DNA from: Thiobacillus sp.
GTDB taxonomy: Bacteria; Pseudomonadota; Gammaproteobacteria; Burkholderiales; Thiobacillaceae
Length of the DNA: 13,019 nucleotides
Assembly: GCA_020217265.1 (NCBI GenBank)
Contig: JAIWOS010000102.1
Span: forward strand, 1 to 13,019
Direction: 5' to 3'
The number at the start of each line of letters is the position of its first letter. Position 1 is the stretch's first letter. Made by a program: the position numbers and the translations under genes. Under the pieces are notes generated by a model. The model ran no database searches. It saw only the letters and a list, made by a program, of their open reading frames with translations, and was not told where the DNA came from. This document shows positions 7,163 to 13,019 of this stretch, piece after piece.

Positions 7163-7503
7163 TTCACCGTAACCTGGATGCACTTTTCAATGCCGATAGG
7201 CACATGGGCCTTGTTCACCACCTTGACGCACAGGGTGCGCTTGCCGGAATCCAGGCTTTCCAGCAGATAGCTGCCCTTCAGCTTGCGCAGTATCCCGACT
7301 TCCCGGTTGTCGACGTACACGTGCACGTGGTCCCCGCGCGGACCCGGGTCCACTTCGTAGACCAGCCGGTTTTCGTCCAGCGCATCCAGGGTGGCGCCGT
7401 CGGTCGGCGAGGTGATCGTCACCTTCCCCTGTCCCAGCGCAGCCATCGGGAAAAGCAGGAGGATGCCCAAGGCCACGGCGGCACGGATATGCTTGCCTTT
7501 CAT
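7159..7503 (-). CDS. Small secreted (periplasmic) protein of unknown function
   Basis: This is a 114-aa protein with a clear signal peptide: MKGKHIR, a hydrophobic core at about 8-20, and likely cleavage after ALG (22-24). The mature part of about 90 residues is strand-rich and begins KVTITSPTDGATL, resembling the opening of Ig-like or other beta-sandwich domains. It contains GDHVHVYVD (58-66) with His59 and His61 side by side on a strand, two cysteines (Cys92, Cys108) that could form a disulfide, and VVNKAHVPIG (95-104). A good Shine-Dalgarno GGAG (7512-7509) lies 5 nt before the ATG. It shares a divergent intergenic region with putA and overlaps the downstream membrane-protein gene by 4 nt. 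I recall similar uncharacterised short exported proteins in other proteobacteria but cannot name a family. Metal binding by the HxH motif is a guess. Confidence 0.75.
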   Translation of the reverse strand: MKGKHIRAAVALGILLLFPMAALGQGKVTITSPTDGATLDALDENRLVYEVDPGPRGDHVHVYVDNREVGILRKLKGSYLLESLDSGKRTLCVKVVNKAHVPIGIEKCIQVTVK

Positions 7504-7518
7504 GTGAGCTCCAATCTA

Positions 7519-7536
7519 GTGGCATGCCACGCCACT
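7519..7536. promoter_or_regulatory. 12-bp perfect palindrome, candidate operator in the divergent region
   Basis: GTGGCATGCCAC (7519-7530) equals its own reverse complement. The flanks add a second overlapping symmetry: AGTGGC (7518-7523) and GCCACT (7531-7536) are reverse complements, so three related half-sites are packed into 19 bp. The site lies between two divergent genes, inside the predicted leader of the - strand gene and just upstream of a weak + strand promoter. That position suits a shared regulator. Confidence 0.5.
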
Positions 7537-7537
7537 G

Positions 7538-7565
7538 TTGCATCTACCTGTCTTTCCTTTATAGC
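7538..7565 (+). promoter_or_regulatory. Weak promoter-like element facing putA
   Basis: TTGCAT (7538-7543), 16 nt, TATAGC (7560-7565) point towards putA; the matches are 3/6 and 4/6. A second -10-like box, TATACT (7628-7633), is 6 nt before the putA ATG without a -35. Neither is convincing alone. Confidence 0.25.
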
Positions 7566-7585
7566 GGCCCCGTACGTGCAAGCAA
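7558..7585 (-). promoter_or_regulatory. Sigma-70-like promoter for the secreted/membrane protein pair
   Basis: On the - strand, TTGCTT (7585-7580), 16 nt, then TATAAA (7563-7558) form a promoter-like element with a 5/6 match in the -10 box and a weak -35 (3/6). The predicted start near 7551 gives a leader of about 48 nt containing the palindrome. Confidence 0.4.
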
Positions 7586-7639
7586 TCTCCGAAGCGTCAT
7601 CCGGCGCGACGAGGCGACTGGGCTGCCTATACTGGGGCC

Positions 7640-10495
7640 ATGGCCGCCGCGTCGCTCGAACCTTCGATCCAGGCAATCGGCCGCACGCTGTACCAGCGGG
7701 CGCGCGCGCAGCCGCCCGGCTTCTACGCCGGGCGCCGCATGCTGTTGAAGCGGGCCATTGCCGACGCCAGGCTGCGCGACGCGCTGTTCCAGTTCGTCGA
7801 CGTGCTACCGCAACTGGAGGATGCCCACAGTGTCGCGCTGCATTTCCGCGCCACGCTCGGCGACTTCGAACTCGGAGGGATGTTCGGTCGCCTGCTCAGG
7901 CTGGGCGGGCAAGCCTGGATGGCGCCGCTGCTGCGGCGCGCGGTGGCGCGTATGGCACGCCTTTACGTGGTCGAGGAGAACCTTCGGGTGTTCGCCGCGA
8001 CCCTGGGCAAGCTCGCCGCGCTGCCTGCGGCCGTGAGTCTCGATGCCCTCGGCGAAGCGGTGCTGAGTGAGGCCGAGGCCGACGCCTATGCCGAGCGCAT
8101 CCACACGCTGCTCGCCTGGCTCGCGGCCGGCAGCGCCGAGCAGCCCGATCTTTCGGTCAAGCTGTCTGCCCTGACGCCGCGCTTCGACCCGATCGACCTC
8201 GACGGCAGCGTGGCGCGCGTGCTTGCCCGCCTGGAGCCGATCCGCATGGCGGCTGCCCAGGCCGGCGTCAGCCTCACCCTCGACATGGAAAATCACGACA
8301 GCCGCCCGCTGGTGCTGGAGGTGTTCAGGCGCCTGGCGGCGCAGCCTGGCAACCCGCCCGGACTGGCGCTGCAGGCCTATCGGCCGGATGCCGAGGCGGA
8401 TTTGCACGATCTCCTGGAGCTGCCGTGGTCGCCGGCGCGGCCGTTACGCGTGCGCCTGGTCAAGGGCGCCTACTGGGACAGCGAAACGGCGCTGGCGGCG
8501 CAGCGCTTCTGGCCCAGTCCGGTGTATGCGGACAAGGCTACCACCGACGCCAGTTTCGAACGTCTTACCGCGCTGCTGTTCGCCGCGGGCGAACGTGTCT
8601 ATCCGATGATCGCCAGCCACAACCTGCGCTCGCTGGCACACGCGCTGGCACAGGCGCGTGCGCTGCAACGCGCGCCCGCCCGCTGGGAAGTGCAGATGCT
8701 CTACGGCATGGCCGACCCGCTCGCCGCCGCCGTGGTCGATGAGGGCGCGCGCCTGCGCATGTATCTGCCGGTCGGCGATCTGGTCGGCGGCATCGCCTAT
8801 CTCATTCGCCGCTTGCTGGAAAACACGGCGTCCACATCGATGCTGCGTCAGGCCTATCTTGACGATGCTCCTCCCGAGCGCCTGCTCGATCCGCCGTGTC
8901 CGGCATCGCAGGAAACAGTAGACACAGCGGGATTCCGCAACACGCCACTCGCCGATTTCAGTCAGGAGGAAGCGCGGCAGGCGATGCATGCGGCGCTGGC
9001 ACGGGCGCAGGCGGAATGCGGACACGATTACCCTTTGAATCCCAGCCTGCACGGGGCAGCGGCGACGCGCTGGCACGACAGCTGCAATCCCGCCGAGCCC
9101 GCGCTGAGCCTCGGCCGCATCGCGCAGGCCGAACCCGCGCACGCGCAGCGGGCGATTCGCCGCGCCGTCGCCGCCTTCCCAGGCTGGCGCGAAACGCCGG
9201 TGAGCGAACGCGCGCGCCTGTGCCGCGCGGTGGCGAACCTCCTTGCCCGCCGCCGATTCGAACTGGCGGCGTGGCAAGTCCTGGAAGTCGGCAAGGCCTG
9301 GCGCGAGGCCGACGCCGATGTGGCGGAGGCCATCGACTGCTGGAACTACTATGCTGAGGCCGCGGAGCGGGTGCTGGACTGGCGCGTGACGCGCGACTTT
9401 CCCGGCGAGCGGAACGTCATGCGCTACGAGGCGCTGGGGCCGACGGCCGTCATTGCGCCGTGGAATTTTCCGCTGGCCATTCTCTCCGGCATGAGCGCGG
9501 CGGCGCTGGTGTGCGGCAATCCCGTCCTCATGAAGCCGGCCACGCCGGCGCAGCTCAACGCCTGCATGCTGCATGCGATTCTGCTGGAAGCCGGGTTTCC
9601 GCCAGCGGTGGCGCAACTGCTGCCGGGCGAGGGCGCCAGCCTCGGTGGCTTGCTGGTGGCGCATCCGGATATAGCCACGATCGCTTTCACGGGCTCGCGC
9701 GAGGTGGGGCTGGCATTGCTCGAACAGGCCCATCGCCGCAGCCCGGCGCAGCGTCGCATCAAGCGCGTGGTGTGCGAACTGGGCGGCAAGAACGCGATCA
9801 TCGTCGACGAGGACGCCGATCTCGACGAGGCGGTGACGCAAATCCTCGCCTCCGCCTTCGGCTACCAGGGGCAGAAGTGTTCGGCGGCTTCGCGCCTCAT
9901 CAGCGTGGGAAAGGTGCACACGCGCCTCTTGGCGCGGCTGGCCGATGCGCTGGCGAGCTGGCCCCTGGGACCGCCCGCCGACCCGCAGTACCGCTTCGGC
10001 CCCTTGATCAACGCGCAGGCGCTGGAGAAGGCGCGCCGCTATTTCGACATCGGCTGCGCGGAAGGCCGACTGGTTTTCCAGGGGCGCGTGCCGACGGGCG
10101 ACGGCCATTATTTCGCGCCCGCCATTATCGCCGACATCCAGCCGCAGCACCGGCTGGCGCGCGAGGAGATCTTCGCGCCGATCCTGGCCGTGCTGCATGC
10201 ACCCGACTTCGAAACAGCGCTGGCCTGGGCCAACGACAGCGACTACGCGCTGACCGGCGGCGTGTTTTCGCGCCTGCCGCAGCATCTGGACGCGGCCCAG
10301 CGGCAGTTGCGGGTAGGCAACTTGTATCTCAATCGCGGCATCACCGGCGCCCGCGTCGGCATCCAGCCGTTTGGCGGAACGGCCCTGTCGGGCACCGGCG
10401 TGCAGGCGGGGGGCGAGGATTACCTGAAACAGTTCGTGTGGTCGCGCGTGGTGAGCAGCAACCGGCTGCGCCACGGCTACGTGCCGGAGGCATGA
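7640..10495 (+). CDS. putA: Bifunctional proline dehydrogenase / L-glutamate gamma-semialdehyde dehydrogenase PutA
   Basis: PutA oxidises proline to glutamate in two steps, an FAD-dependent step feeding electrons to quinone and an NAD+-dependent step. The 951-aa chain is the short form: it begins with a helical arm and has no ribbon-helix-helix DNA-binding domain, unlike E. coli PutA (1320 aa). The FAD barrel (about 165-400) shows Lys174 in KLSALTPRF, Asp215 in LDMENHDSR, Lys275 in RLVKGAYWD, and the proline-binding set Tyr375, Tyr387, Arg390, Arg391 in RMYLPVG and YLIRRLLEN. Spacings match E. coli Lys329/Asp370 and Tyr540/Tyr552/Arg555/Arg556. The dehydrogenase part has PWNFP (607-611), FTGS (683-686), Glu713 in CELGGKNA and catalytic Cys747 in QGQKCSAASR. 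It ends with FGGTALSGTGVQAGG and a short tail. The ATG at 7640 follows a GGGG run. Lacking self-repression, it may be controlled from the upstream palindrome. Confidence 0.96.
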   Translation: MAAASLEPSIQAIGRTLYQRARAQPPGFYAGRRMLLKRAIADARLRDALFQFVDVLPQLEDAHSVALHFRATLGDFELGGMFGRLLRLGGQAWMAPLLRRAVARMARLYVVEENLRVFAATLGKLAALPAAVSLDALGEAVLSEAEADAYAERIHTLLAWLAAGSAEQPDLSVKLSALTPRFDPIDLDGSVARVLARLEPIRMAAAQAGVSLTLDMENHDSRPLVLEVFRRLAAQPGNPPGLALQAYRPDAEADLHDLLELPWSPARPLRVRLVKGAYWDSETALAAQRFWPSPVYADKATTDASFERLTALLFAAGERVYPMIASHNLRSLAHALAQARALQRAPARWEVQMLYGMADPLAAAVVDEGARLRMYLPVGDLVGGIAYLIRRLLENTASTSMLRQAYLDDAPPERLLDPPCPASQETVDTAGFRNTPLADFSQEEARQAMHAALARAQAECGHDYPLNPSLHGAAATRWHDSCNPAEPALSLGRIAQAEPAHAQRAIRRAVAAFPGWRETPVSERARLCRAVANLLARRRFELAAWQVLEVGKAWREADADVAEAIDCWNYYAEAAERVLDWRVTRDFPGERNVMRYEALGPTAVIAPWNFPLAILSGMSAAALVCGNPVLMKPATPAQLNACMLHAILLEAGFPPAVAQLLPGEGASLGGLLVAHPDIATIAFTGSREVGLALLEQAHRRSPAQRRIKRVVCELGGKNAIIVDEDADLDEAVTQILASAFGYQGQKCSAASRLISVGKVHTRLLARLADALASWPLGPPADPQYRFGPLINAQALEKARRYFDIGCAEGRLVFQGRVPTGDGHYFAPAIIADIQPQHRLAREEIFAPILAVLHAPDFETALAWANDSDYALTGGVFSRLPQHLDAAQRQLRVGNLYLNRGITGARVGIQPFGGTALSGTGVQAGGEDYLKQFVWSRVVSSNRLRHGYVPEA

Positions 10496-10510
10496 GGCCC
10501 CCGGATGGCG

Positions 10511-11248
10511 CTACCTGGCGGCCACCGCCAGCTGATTGATCACCTTGTCCACGGCGAACAGCCCCCAGGCGTCCTGCTCGGCCCGGTCTTTTTCCGCCTC
10601 GGAGCCGACCAGCCCTTCCAGAGTGACCACGTAGTTGTGCGTGGAAACGCGAATCTGTCCGGGATGGGGAATCATCGGGTCCATTTCCAGCACCAGCGCG
10701 AGGGCGTCGCTGACTTCATCGTCGTTGTCCTGTTCCGGCGGCTGCACTTCGAGCGCATTCACCACGTCGCGGCAGCCGGGCGTCCACCACGCCAGCGCGC
10801 CGGCCATGCGCTTGTGCGTCAGGCTGAGCACCCAGCCGTCCAGCGTCACCACGCCGTCCTTGACCGAAATCAGGAGATCGCCGCTGGCATCGTCCCCGCC
10901 GGCTTCCTGCAAGGTGTGCGTTTCGCCCTTTCTGAGCACGCGCAGCGTGCAGTTCTTGAAGTCTCGCGCATCCTGAAACAAGGCCGAGAGGGAATCCAGG
11001 ATCGCGCCGTCGCCCCGGGGCTCCGACGGTGCCACGTGCATCCGGTCGATTACGCCGCGCACCGAAGGTGTCGCCGCCGCGAGTTCCAGCGTGCGCTTTT
11101 TGGCGGCAATGCTGCCGACCTCGCCTTCCAGGATCAGCACGCTGTCGTCGGTCAGCCCGATCTGGAGGGGCCAGCGGTGCGGATTGACACGGGGTTCACG
11201 CTCCAGCGCAGCCCACAGCGATTTGAGTACGGGATTTCCATTCTGCAT
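10511..11248 (-). CDS. Cytoplasmic protein with about three BON-like domains
   Basis: BON domains are small alpha-beta modules usually found in exported or membrane proteins such as OsmY and thought to bind lipid or other ligands. This 245-aa product has no signal peptide or membrane helix. Three similar units appear: about 5-73 (VLILEGEVGS then VRGVIDRMHV), 85-169 (ISVKDGVVTLDGWVLSLTHK then CRDVVNALEV) and 178-242 (YVVTLEGLVGSEAEKDRAE then VDKVINQLAV). Each has a strand pair with a central Gly and a closing VxxVxNxLxV-type strand; unit 2 has an insert of about 35 residues. The start is ATG 11248, because AGGGAGG lies 8 nt upstream; a GTG at 11257 overlaps that site and is rejected. It converges on putA with 15 nt between stops. 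The domain call is by eye, and the function is unknown. Confidence 0.75.
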   Translation of the reverse strand: MQNGNPVLKSLWAALEREPRVNPHRWPLQIGLTDDSVLILEGEVGSIAAKKRTLELAAATPSVRGVIDRMHVAPSEPRGDGAILDSLSALFQDARDFKNCTLRVLRKGETHTLQEAGGDDASGDLLISVKDGVVTLDGWVLSLTHKRMAGALAWWTPGCRDVVNALEVQPPEQDNDDEVSDALALVLEMDPMIPHPGQIRVSTHNYVVTLEGLVGSEAEKDRAEQDAWGLFAVDKVINQLAVAAR

Positions 11249-11256
11249 GTCGGGCA

Positions 11257-11263
11257 CCTCCCT
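11257..11263 (-). promoter_or_regulatory. Shine-Dalgarno fixing the BON-protein start
   Basis: AGGGAGG read on the - strand lies 8 nt upstream of ATG 11248. The alternative GTG start at 11257-11255 shares a base with it and could not use it, so the shorter protein is correct. Confidence 0.8.
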
Positions 11264-11340
11264 GATTCAACATAGCATAGCGACAGGCACGCAGTGTCCC
11301 GTCCTGCGCCACGCCCGGGCAGCGGCTCGCCGCCTCGTGC

Positions 11341-11377
11341 GCCAAGACGGCAAAACGGGGTAGGGTGCCGTTTTGGC
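11341..11377. repeat. Inverted repeat upstream of scpA
   Basis: In the 182-nt gap between the BON gene and scpA, GCCAAGACGGC (11341-11351) pairs with GCCGTTTTGGC (11367-11377) at 10 of 11 positions, the exception being a G-U wobble in RNA. A nested register pairs CAAAACGG (11351-11358) perfectly with CCGTTTTG (11368-11375). There is no trailing T-run on either strand, so it does not look like a standard terminator. It could be an operator or an attenuating structure before scpA. I see nothing else clear in this gap apart from weak -10-like TATG(C/T)T boxes at about 11270-11281 that may serve the - strand gene. Confidence 0.5.
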
Positions 11378-11417
11378 CGCCCGTGCCGGCCGGCGGGCTC
11401 AAGCGCCAGCAGCGGGG

Positions 11418-11431
11418 TAAAATAGCGCCCA
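11418..11431 (+). promoter_or_regulatory. -10 element giving a possibly leaderless scpA transcript
   Basis: TAAAAT (11418-11423) is a 5/6 match to the -10 consensus and lies 7 nt before the scpA ATG at 11431. Transcription would then begin at or within a base or two of the start codon. No -35 box is seen at the right distance and no Shine-Dalgarno fits between. Confidence 0.45.
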
Positions 11432-12267
11432 TGTCCGATGCCGAGCTGCTCGATCCCCTGGAGGCCGAAGCGCCGCCCGCCCCCGTGATCAGGGTGCGGG
11501 GCGAACCCTTCACCGACTTGCCGCAGGATCTCTACATCCCCCCCGATGCGCTGGAGGTGTTCCTCGACGCCTTCGAGGGGCCGCTCGACCTGCTCTTGTA
11601 CCTGATCCGCCGCCAGAACCTCGACGTGCTCGACATTCCGATGGCGGCGCTGACTAAGCAGTACATGGCCTATGTGGAGGCGGCGCGCGCGACCCGGCTG
11701 GAACTGGCGGCGGAGTACCTCCTCATGGCGGCGATGCTGATCGACATCAAGTCGCGCATGCTGCTGCCGCGCCGCGAGCAGACGGAGGAAGCGGGCGAGG
11801 GCGACGACCCGCGCGCCGAGCTGGTGCGCCGCCTGCTGGAATACGAGCAGATGAAGCTCGCCGGCCAGAGGCTCGATGCGCTGCCGCAGGCGGGGCGCGA
11901 TTTCGAGACGGTGAGCGTGTTCCTGCCGGCAGCGGCGAAGCGCCTGCCGAGCGTGCATCCCGAGGAACTGGCGGCGGCCTGGCTCGCGATCCTGTCGCGC
12001 GCGAAAAACCGCACCCACCACCGCATCGGCCGCCAGGAACTGTCGATCCGCGAGCACATGAGCCGCATCCTCAAGCGGCTGGTGACGGGCGAATTCATGG
12101 AATTCAAGGATCTGTTCCCGGAATCATCGACCGTGCACGAGCTGGTCGTCACCTTCCTCGCGGTGCTGGAGCTCACCAAGGAAACGCTGGTCGACGTATC
12201 GCAGGCCGAGCCCTTCGCCCCCATCTACGTGAGGCTGCATGAATCTTCAACCGAACCAGAATCCTGA
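11431..12267 (+). CDS. scpA: Segregation and condensation protein A, ScpA kleisin
   Basis: ScpA is the kleisin that closes the Smc ring and binds a ScpB dimer, helping to compact and separate daughter chromosomes. With ATG 11431 the product is 278 aa, a normal length. An upstream in-frame GTG at 11365 would start inside the inverted repeat and add a non-conserved basic stretch, so it is rejected. An acidic, Pro-rich N-terminal tail (1-40) precedes the family signature [28 protein letters not shown] block at 48-71, which begins the N-terminal Smc-binding helices; these continue through [25 protein letters not shown]. An acidic linker with [12 protein letters not shown] follows, then a central helical region and a C-terminal winged-helix region with FMEFKDLF and [13 protein letters not shown]. 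It overlaps scpB by 29 nt. The nearby -10 element suggests its own promoter. Confidence 0.95.
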   Translation: MSDAELLDPLEAEAPPAPVIRVRGEPFTDLPQDLYIPPDALEVFLDAFEGPLDLLLYLIRRQNLDVLDIPMAALTKQYMAYVEAARATRLELAAEYLLMAAMLIDIKSRMLLPRREQTEEAGEGDDPRAELVRRLLEYEQMKLAGQRLDALPQAGRDFETVSVFLPAAAKRLPSVHPEELAAAWLAILSRAKNRTHHRIGRQELSIREHMSRILKRLVTGEFMEFKDLFPESSTVHELVVTFLAVLELTKETLVDVSQAEPFAPIYVRLHESSTEPES

Positions 12268-12931
12268 CGACCTGAAGCGCGTGCTCGAGGCCGCGCTGCT
12301 GGTGGCGCGCGAGCCGCTGGCGCTGCCCGATCTTAAGCGCATGTTCGACACCGCGCCGGCCAATGCCGAGCTGCAGCGCGCGCTCGACGCGCTGGCCGCC
12401 GAGTGGCACGACCGCGGTGTGGAACTGGTGCGGGTTGCCGACGGTTGGCGTTTCCAGAGCCGTCCCGAGATGCAGCCCTGGCTTGGCCGCATGAAGGACG
12501 AGAAACCACCGCGCTATTCGCGCGCGGTGCTCGAAACGCTCGCCATCATCGCTTACCGCCAGCCGGTCACGCGCGGCGACATCGAGGATATCCGCGGCGT
12601 GTCGGTCAACCCCAACATCATCAAGACGCTGGAGGAGCGTGGCTGGATCGAGGCCATCGGCCACCGCGACGTGCCGGGGCGGCCCACGCTGTTCGGCACC
12701 ACCAGCCATTTCCTCTGCGACCTTGGCCTTGCCGCGCTGTCCGACCTGCCGCCGCTGGAGGAACTGGGCACGCTGGTTGTGCCGAACGAAACGGCGCTCA
12801 TTCCCGAAGTGCGCGACGGCGATTCGCCTGCCGTGTTCGGGGCGATCGTCGAAATTGCCGGCGCACGCGCCCCCCACATTTTCGGCGCGGTGATCGAAAT
12901 CGCCGGCGCCGGCCTCAACGAAAGTCCCTGA
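12239..12931 (+). CDS. scpB: Segregation and condensation protein B, ScpB
   Basis: ScpB dimerises and binds the ScpA kleisin in the Smc-ScpAB condensin. The 230-aa product has the expected two winged-helix domains: an N-terminal one opening [21 protein letters not shown], and a C-terminal one with the hallmark [20 protein letters not shown] followed by [20 protein letters not shown] and [18 protein letters not shown]. After this core, a tail of about 45 residues ends in two copies of FGA(I/V)(V/I)EIAGA, which I do not know from other ScpB proteins. The start at 12239 has GAGG 4 nt upstream within scpA and gives a 29-nt overlap, so the two are coupled in translation. The next gene begins one base after the stop codon. 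Confidence 0.96.
   Translation: MNLQPNQNPDDLKRVLEAALLVAREPLALPDLKRMFDTAPANAELQRALDALAAEWHDRGVELVRVADGWRFQSRPEMQPWLGRMKDEKPPRYSRAVLETLAIIAYRQPVTRGDIEDIRGVSVNPNIIKTLEERGWIEAIGHRDVPGRPTLFGTTSHFLCDLGLAALSDLPPLEELGTLVVPNETALIPEVRDGDSPAVFGAIVEIAGARAPHIFGAVIEIAGAGLNESP
12836..12910 (+). repeat. Tandem coding repeat in the ScpB C-terminal tail
   Basis: Bases 12836-12865 and 12881-12910 encode [10 protein letters not shown] and [10 protein letters not shown] with a 45-nt (15-residue) period. The DNA differs mostly at third positions while the residues are nearly the same, which suggests an old duplication kept under protein-level selection. Confidence 0.75.
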
Positions 12932-12932
12932 C

Positions 12933-13019
12933 ATGTCCCGTCCCACCCCCATCCGGCGCTCGCCCGCCGCTCCCAAGGGCCGCGCCGCCACCCGCCTCGC
13001 GCAGGCCACCGCGCCCGAG
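12933..13019 (+). CDS. Start of a gene, probably 23S rRNA pseudouridine synthase RluB (cut by window end)
   Basis: An ATG one base after the scpB stop opens a frame of 29 codons that runs off the window. The visible peptide, MSRPTPIRRSPAAPKGRAA and onward, is basic and rich in Arg, Pro and Ala, a low-complexity tail without a recognisable domain. In many proteobacteria scpA-scpB is followed by rluB, a pseudouridine synthase acting on 23S rRNA that often has such a basic Pro/Arg-rich extension. The assignment therefore rests on position only. A weak GAAAG lies 8 nt upstream, and coupling to scpB is likely. Confidence 0.5.
   Translation, partial: MSRPTPIRRSPAAPKGRAATRLAQATAPE

Noticed and set aside
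8444..10474. 676-codon open frame antisense to putA
   Set aside because: PutA active-site residues on the + strand are intact across this span; the antisense product is Arg/Gln/His-rich with no recognisable domain.
10496..10510. Terminator between putA and the BON gene
   Set aside because: Only 15 nt separate the stops and no stem-loop with a T-run is visible in either direction.
11365..11430. Upstream GTG start for scpA
   Set aside because: It would begin within the inverted repeat, before the -10 element, and add an unconserved basic segment; ATG 11431 fits better.

Overview
The window is a dense, GC-rich stretch of bacterial chromosome. Gene order and protein types point to a flagellated betaproteobacterium, perhaps close to Thiobacillus or other Nitrosomonadales; that placement is inferred from recall of families and synteny, not from a search. 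I see no mobile element, CRISPR array, tRNA, rRNA or sign of recent transfer. Strong codon bias at this GC content produces many long antisense and out-of-frame ORFs, which I have left out.

Region 1 (1-4221, + strand) is the distal end of a flagellar operon: the 3' part of flhF (SRP-type GTPase), flhG/fleN (MinD-type ATPase), fliA (sigma-28), and a stator pair motC-motD. Junctions are tight: 8-nt overlap, 10-nt gap, 19-nt overlap, 4-nt gap. The genes therefore look co-transcribed and translationally coupled. FlhF and FlhG would set flagellar position and number, FliA would switch on late flagellar genes, and MotCD would power rotation.

Region 2 (4217-6724, + strand) is a lone lon gene encoding an 814-aa ATP-dependent protease. 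Its N-terminal domain looks like that of the second Lon paralogue of some proteobacteria. A good sigma-32-like heat-shock promoter match sits at the end of motD, followed by a perfect 7-bp inverted repeat.

Region 3 (6746-7503, - strand) is a two-gene unit of unknown function: a small secreted protein and a small four-helix membrane protein joined by a GTGA stop/start overlap. It is divergent from region 4, and the shared intergenic region carries a 12-bp perfect palindrome and opposing promoter-like elements.

Region 4 (7640-10495, + strand) is putA, a bifunctional proline dehydrogenase/glutamate-semialdehyde dehydrogenase of the short type without a DNA-binding domain. It converges on a - strand gene (10511-11248) encoding a cytoplasmic protein with about three BON-like domains.

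Region 5 (11341-13019, + strand) starts with an inverted repeat and a promoter so close to the start codon that the scpA message may be leaderless. It continues with scpA and scpB (condensin partners for chromosome segregation, 29-nt overlap) and the first 29 codons of a gene that by position is probably rluB.

Most of the window is ordinary core genome. The points most worth a second look are the degenerate nucleotide-binding site in FlhG, the uncharacterised secreted/membrane pair with its palindrome, the heat-shock-type promoter of lon, the triple-BON protein, and the duplicated C-terminal tail of ScpB.
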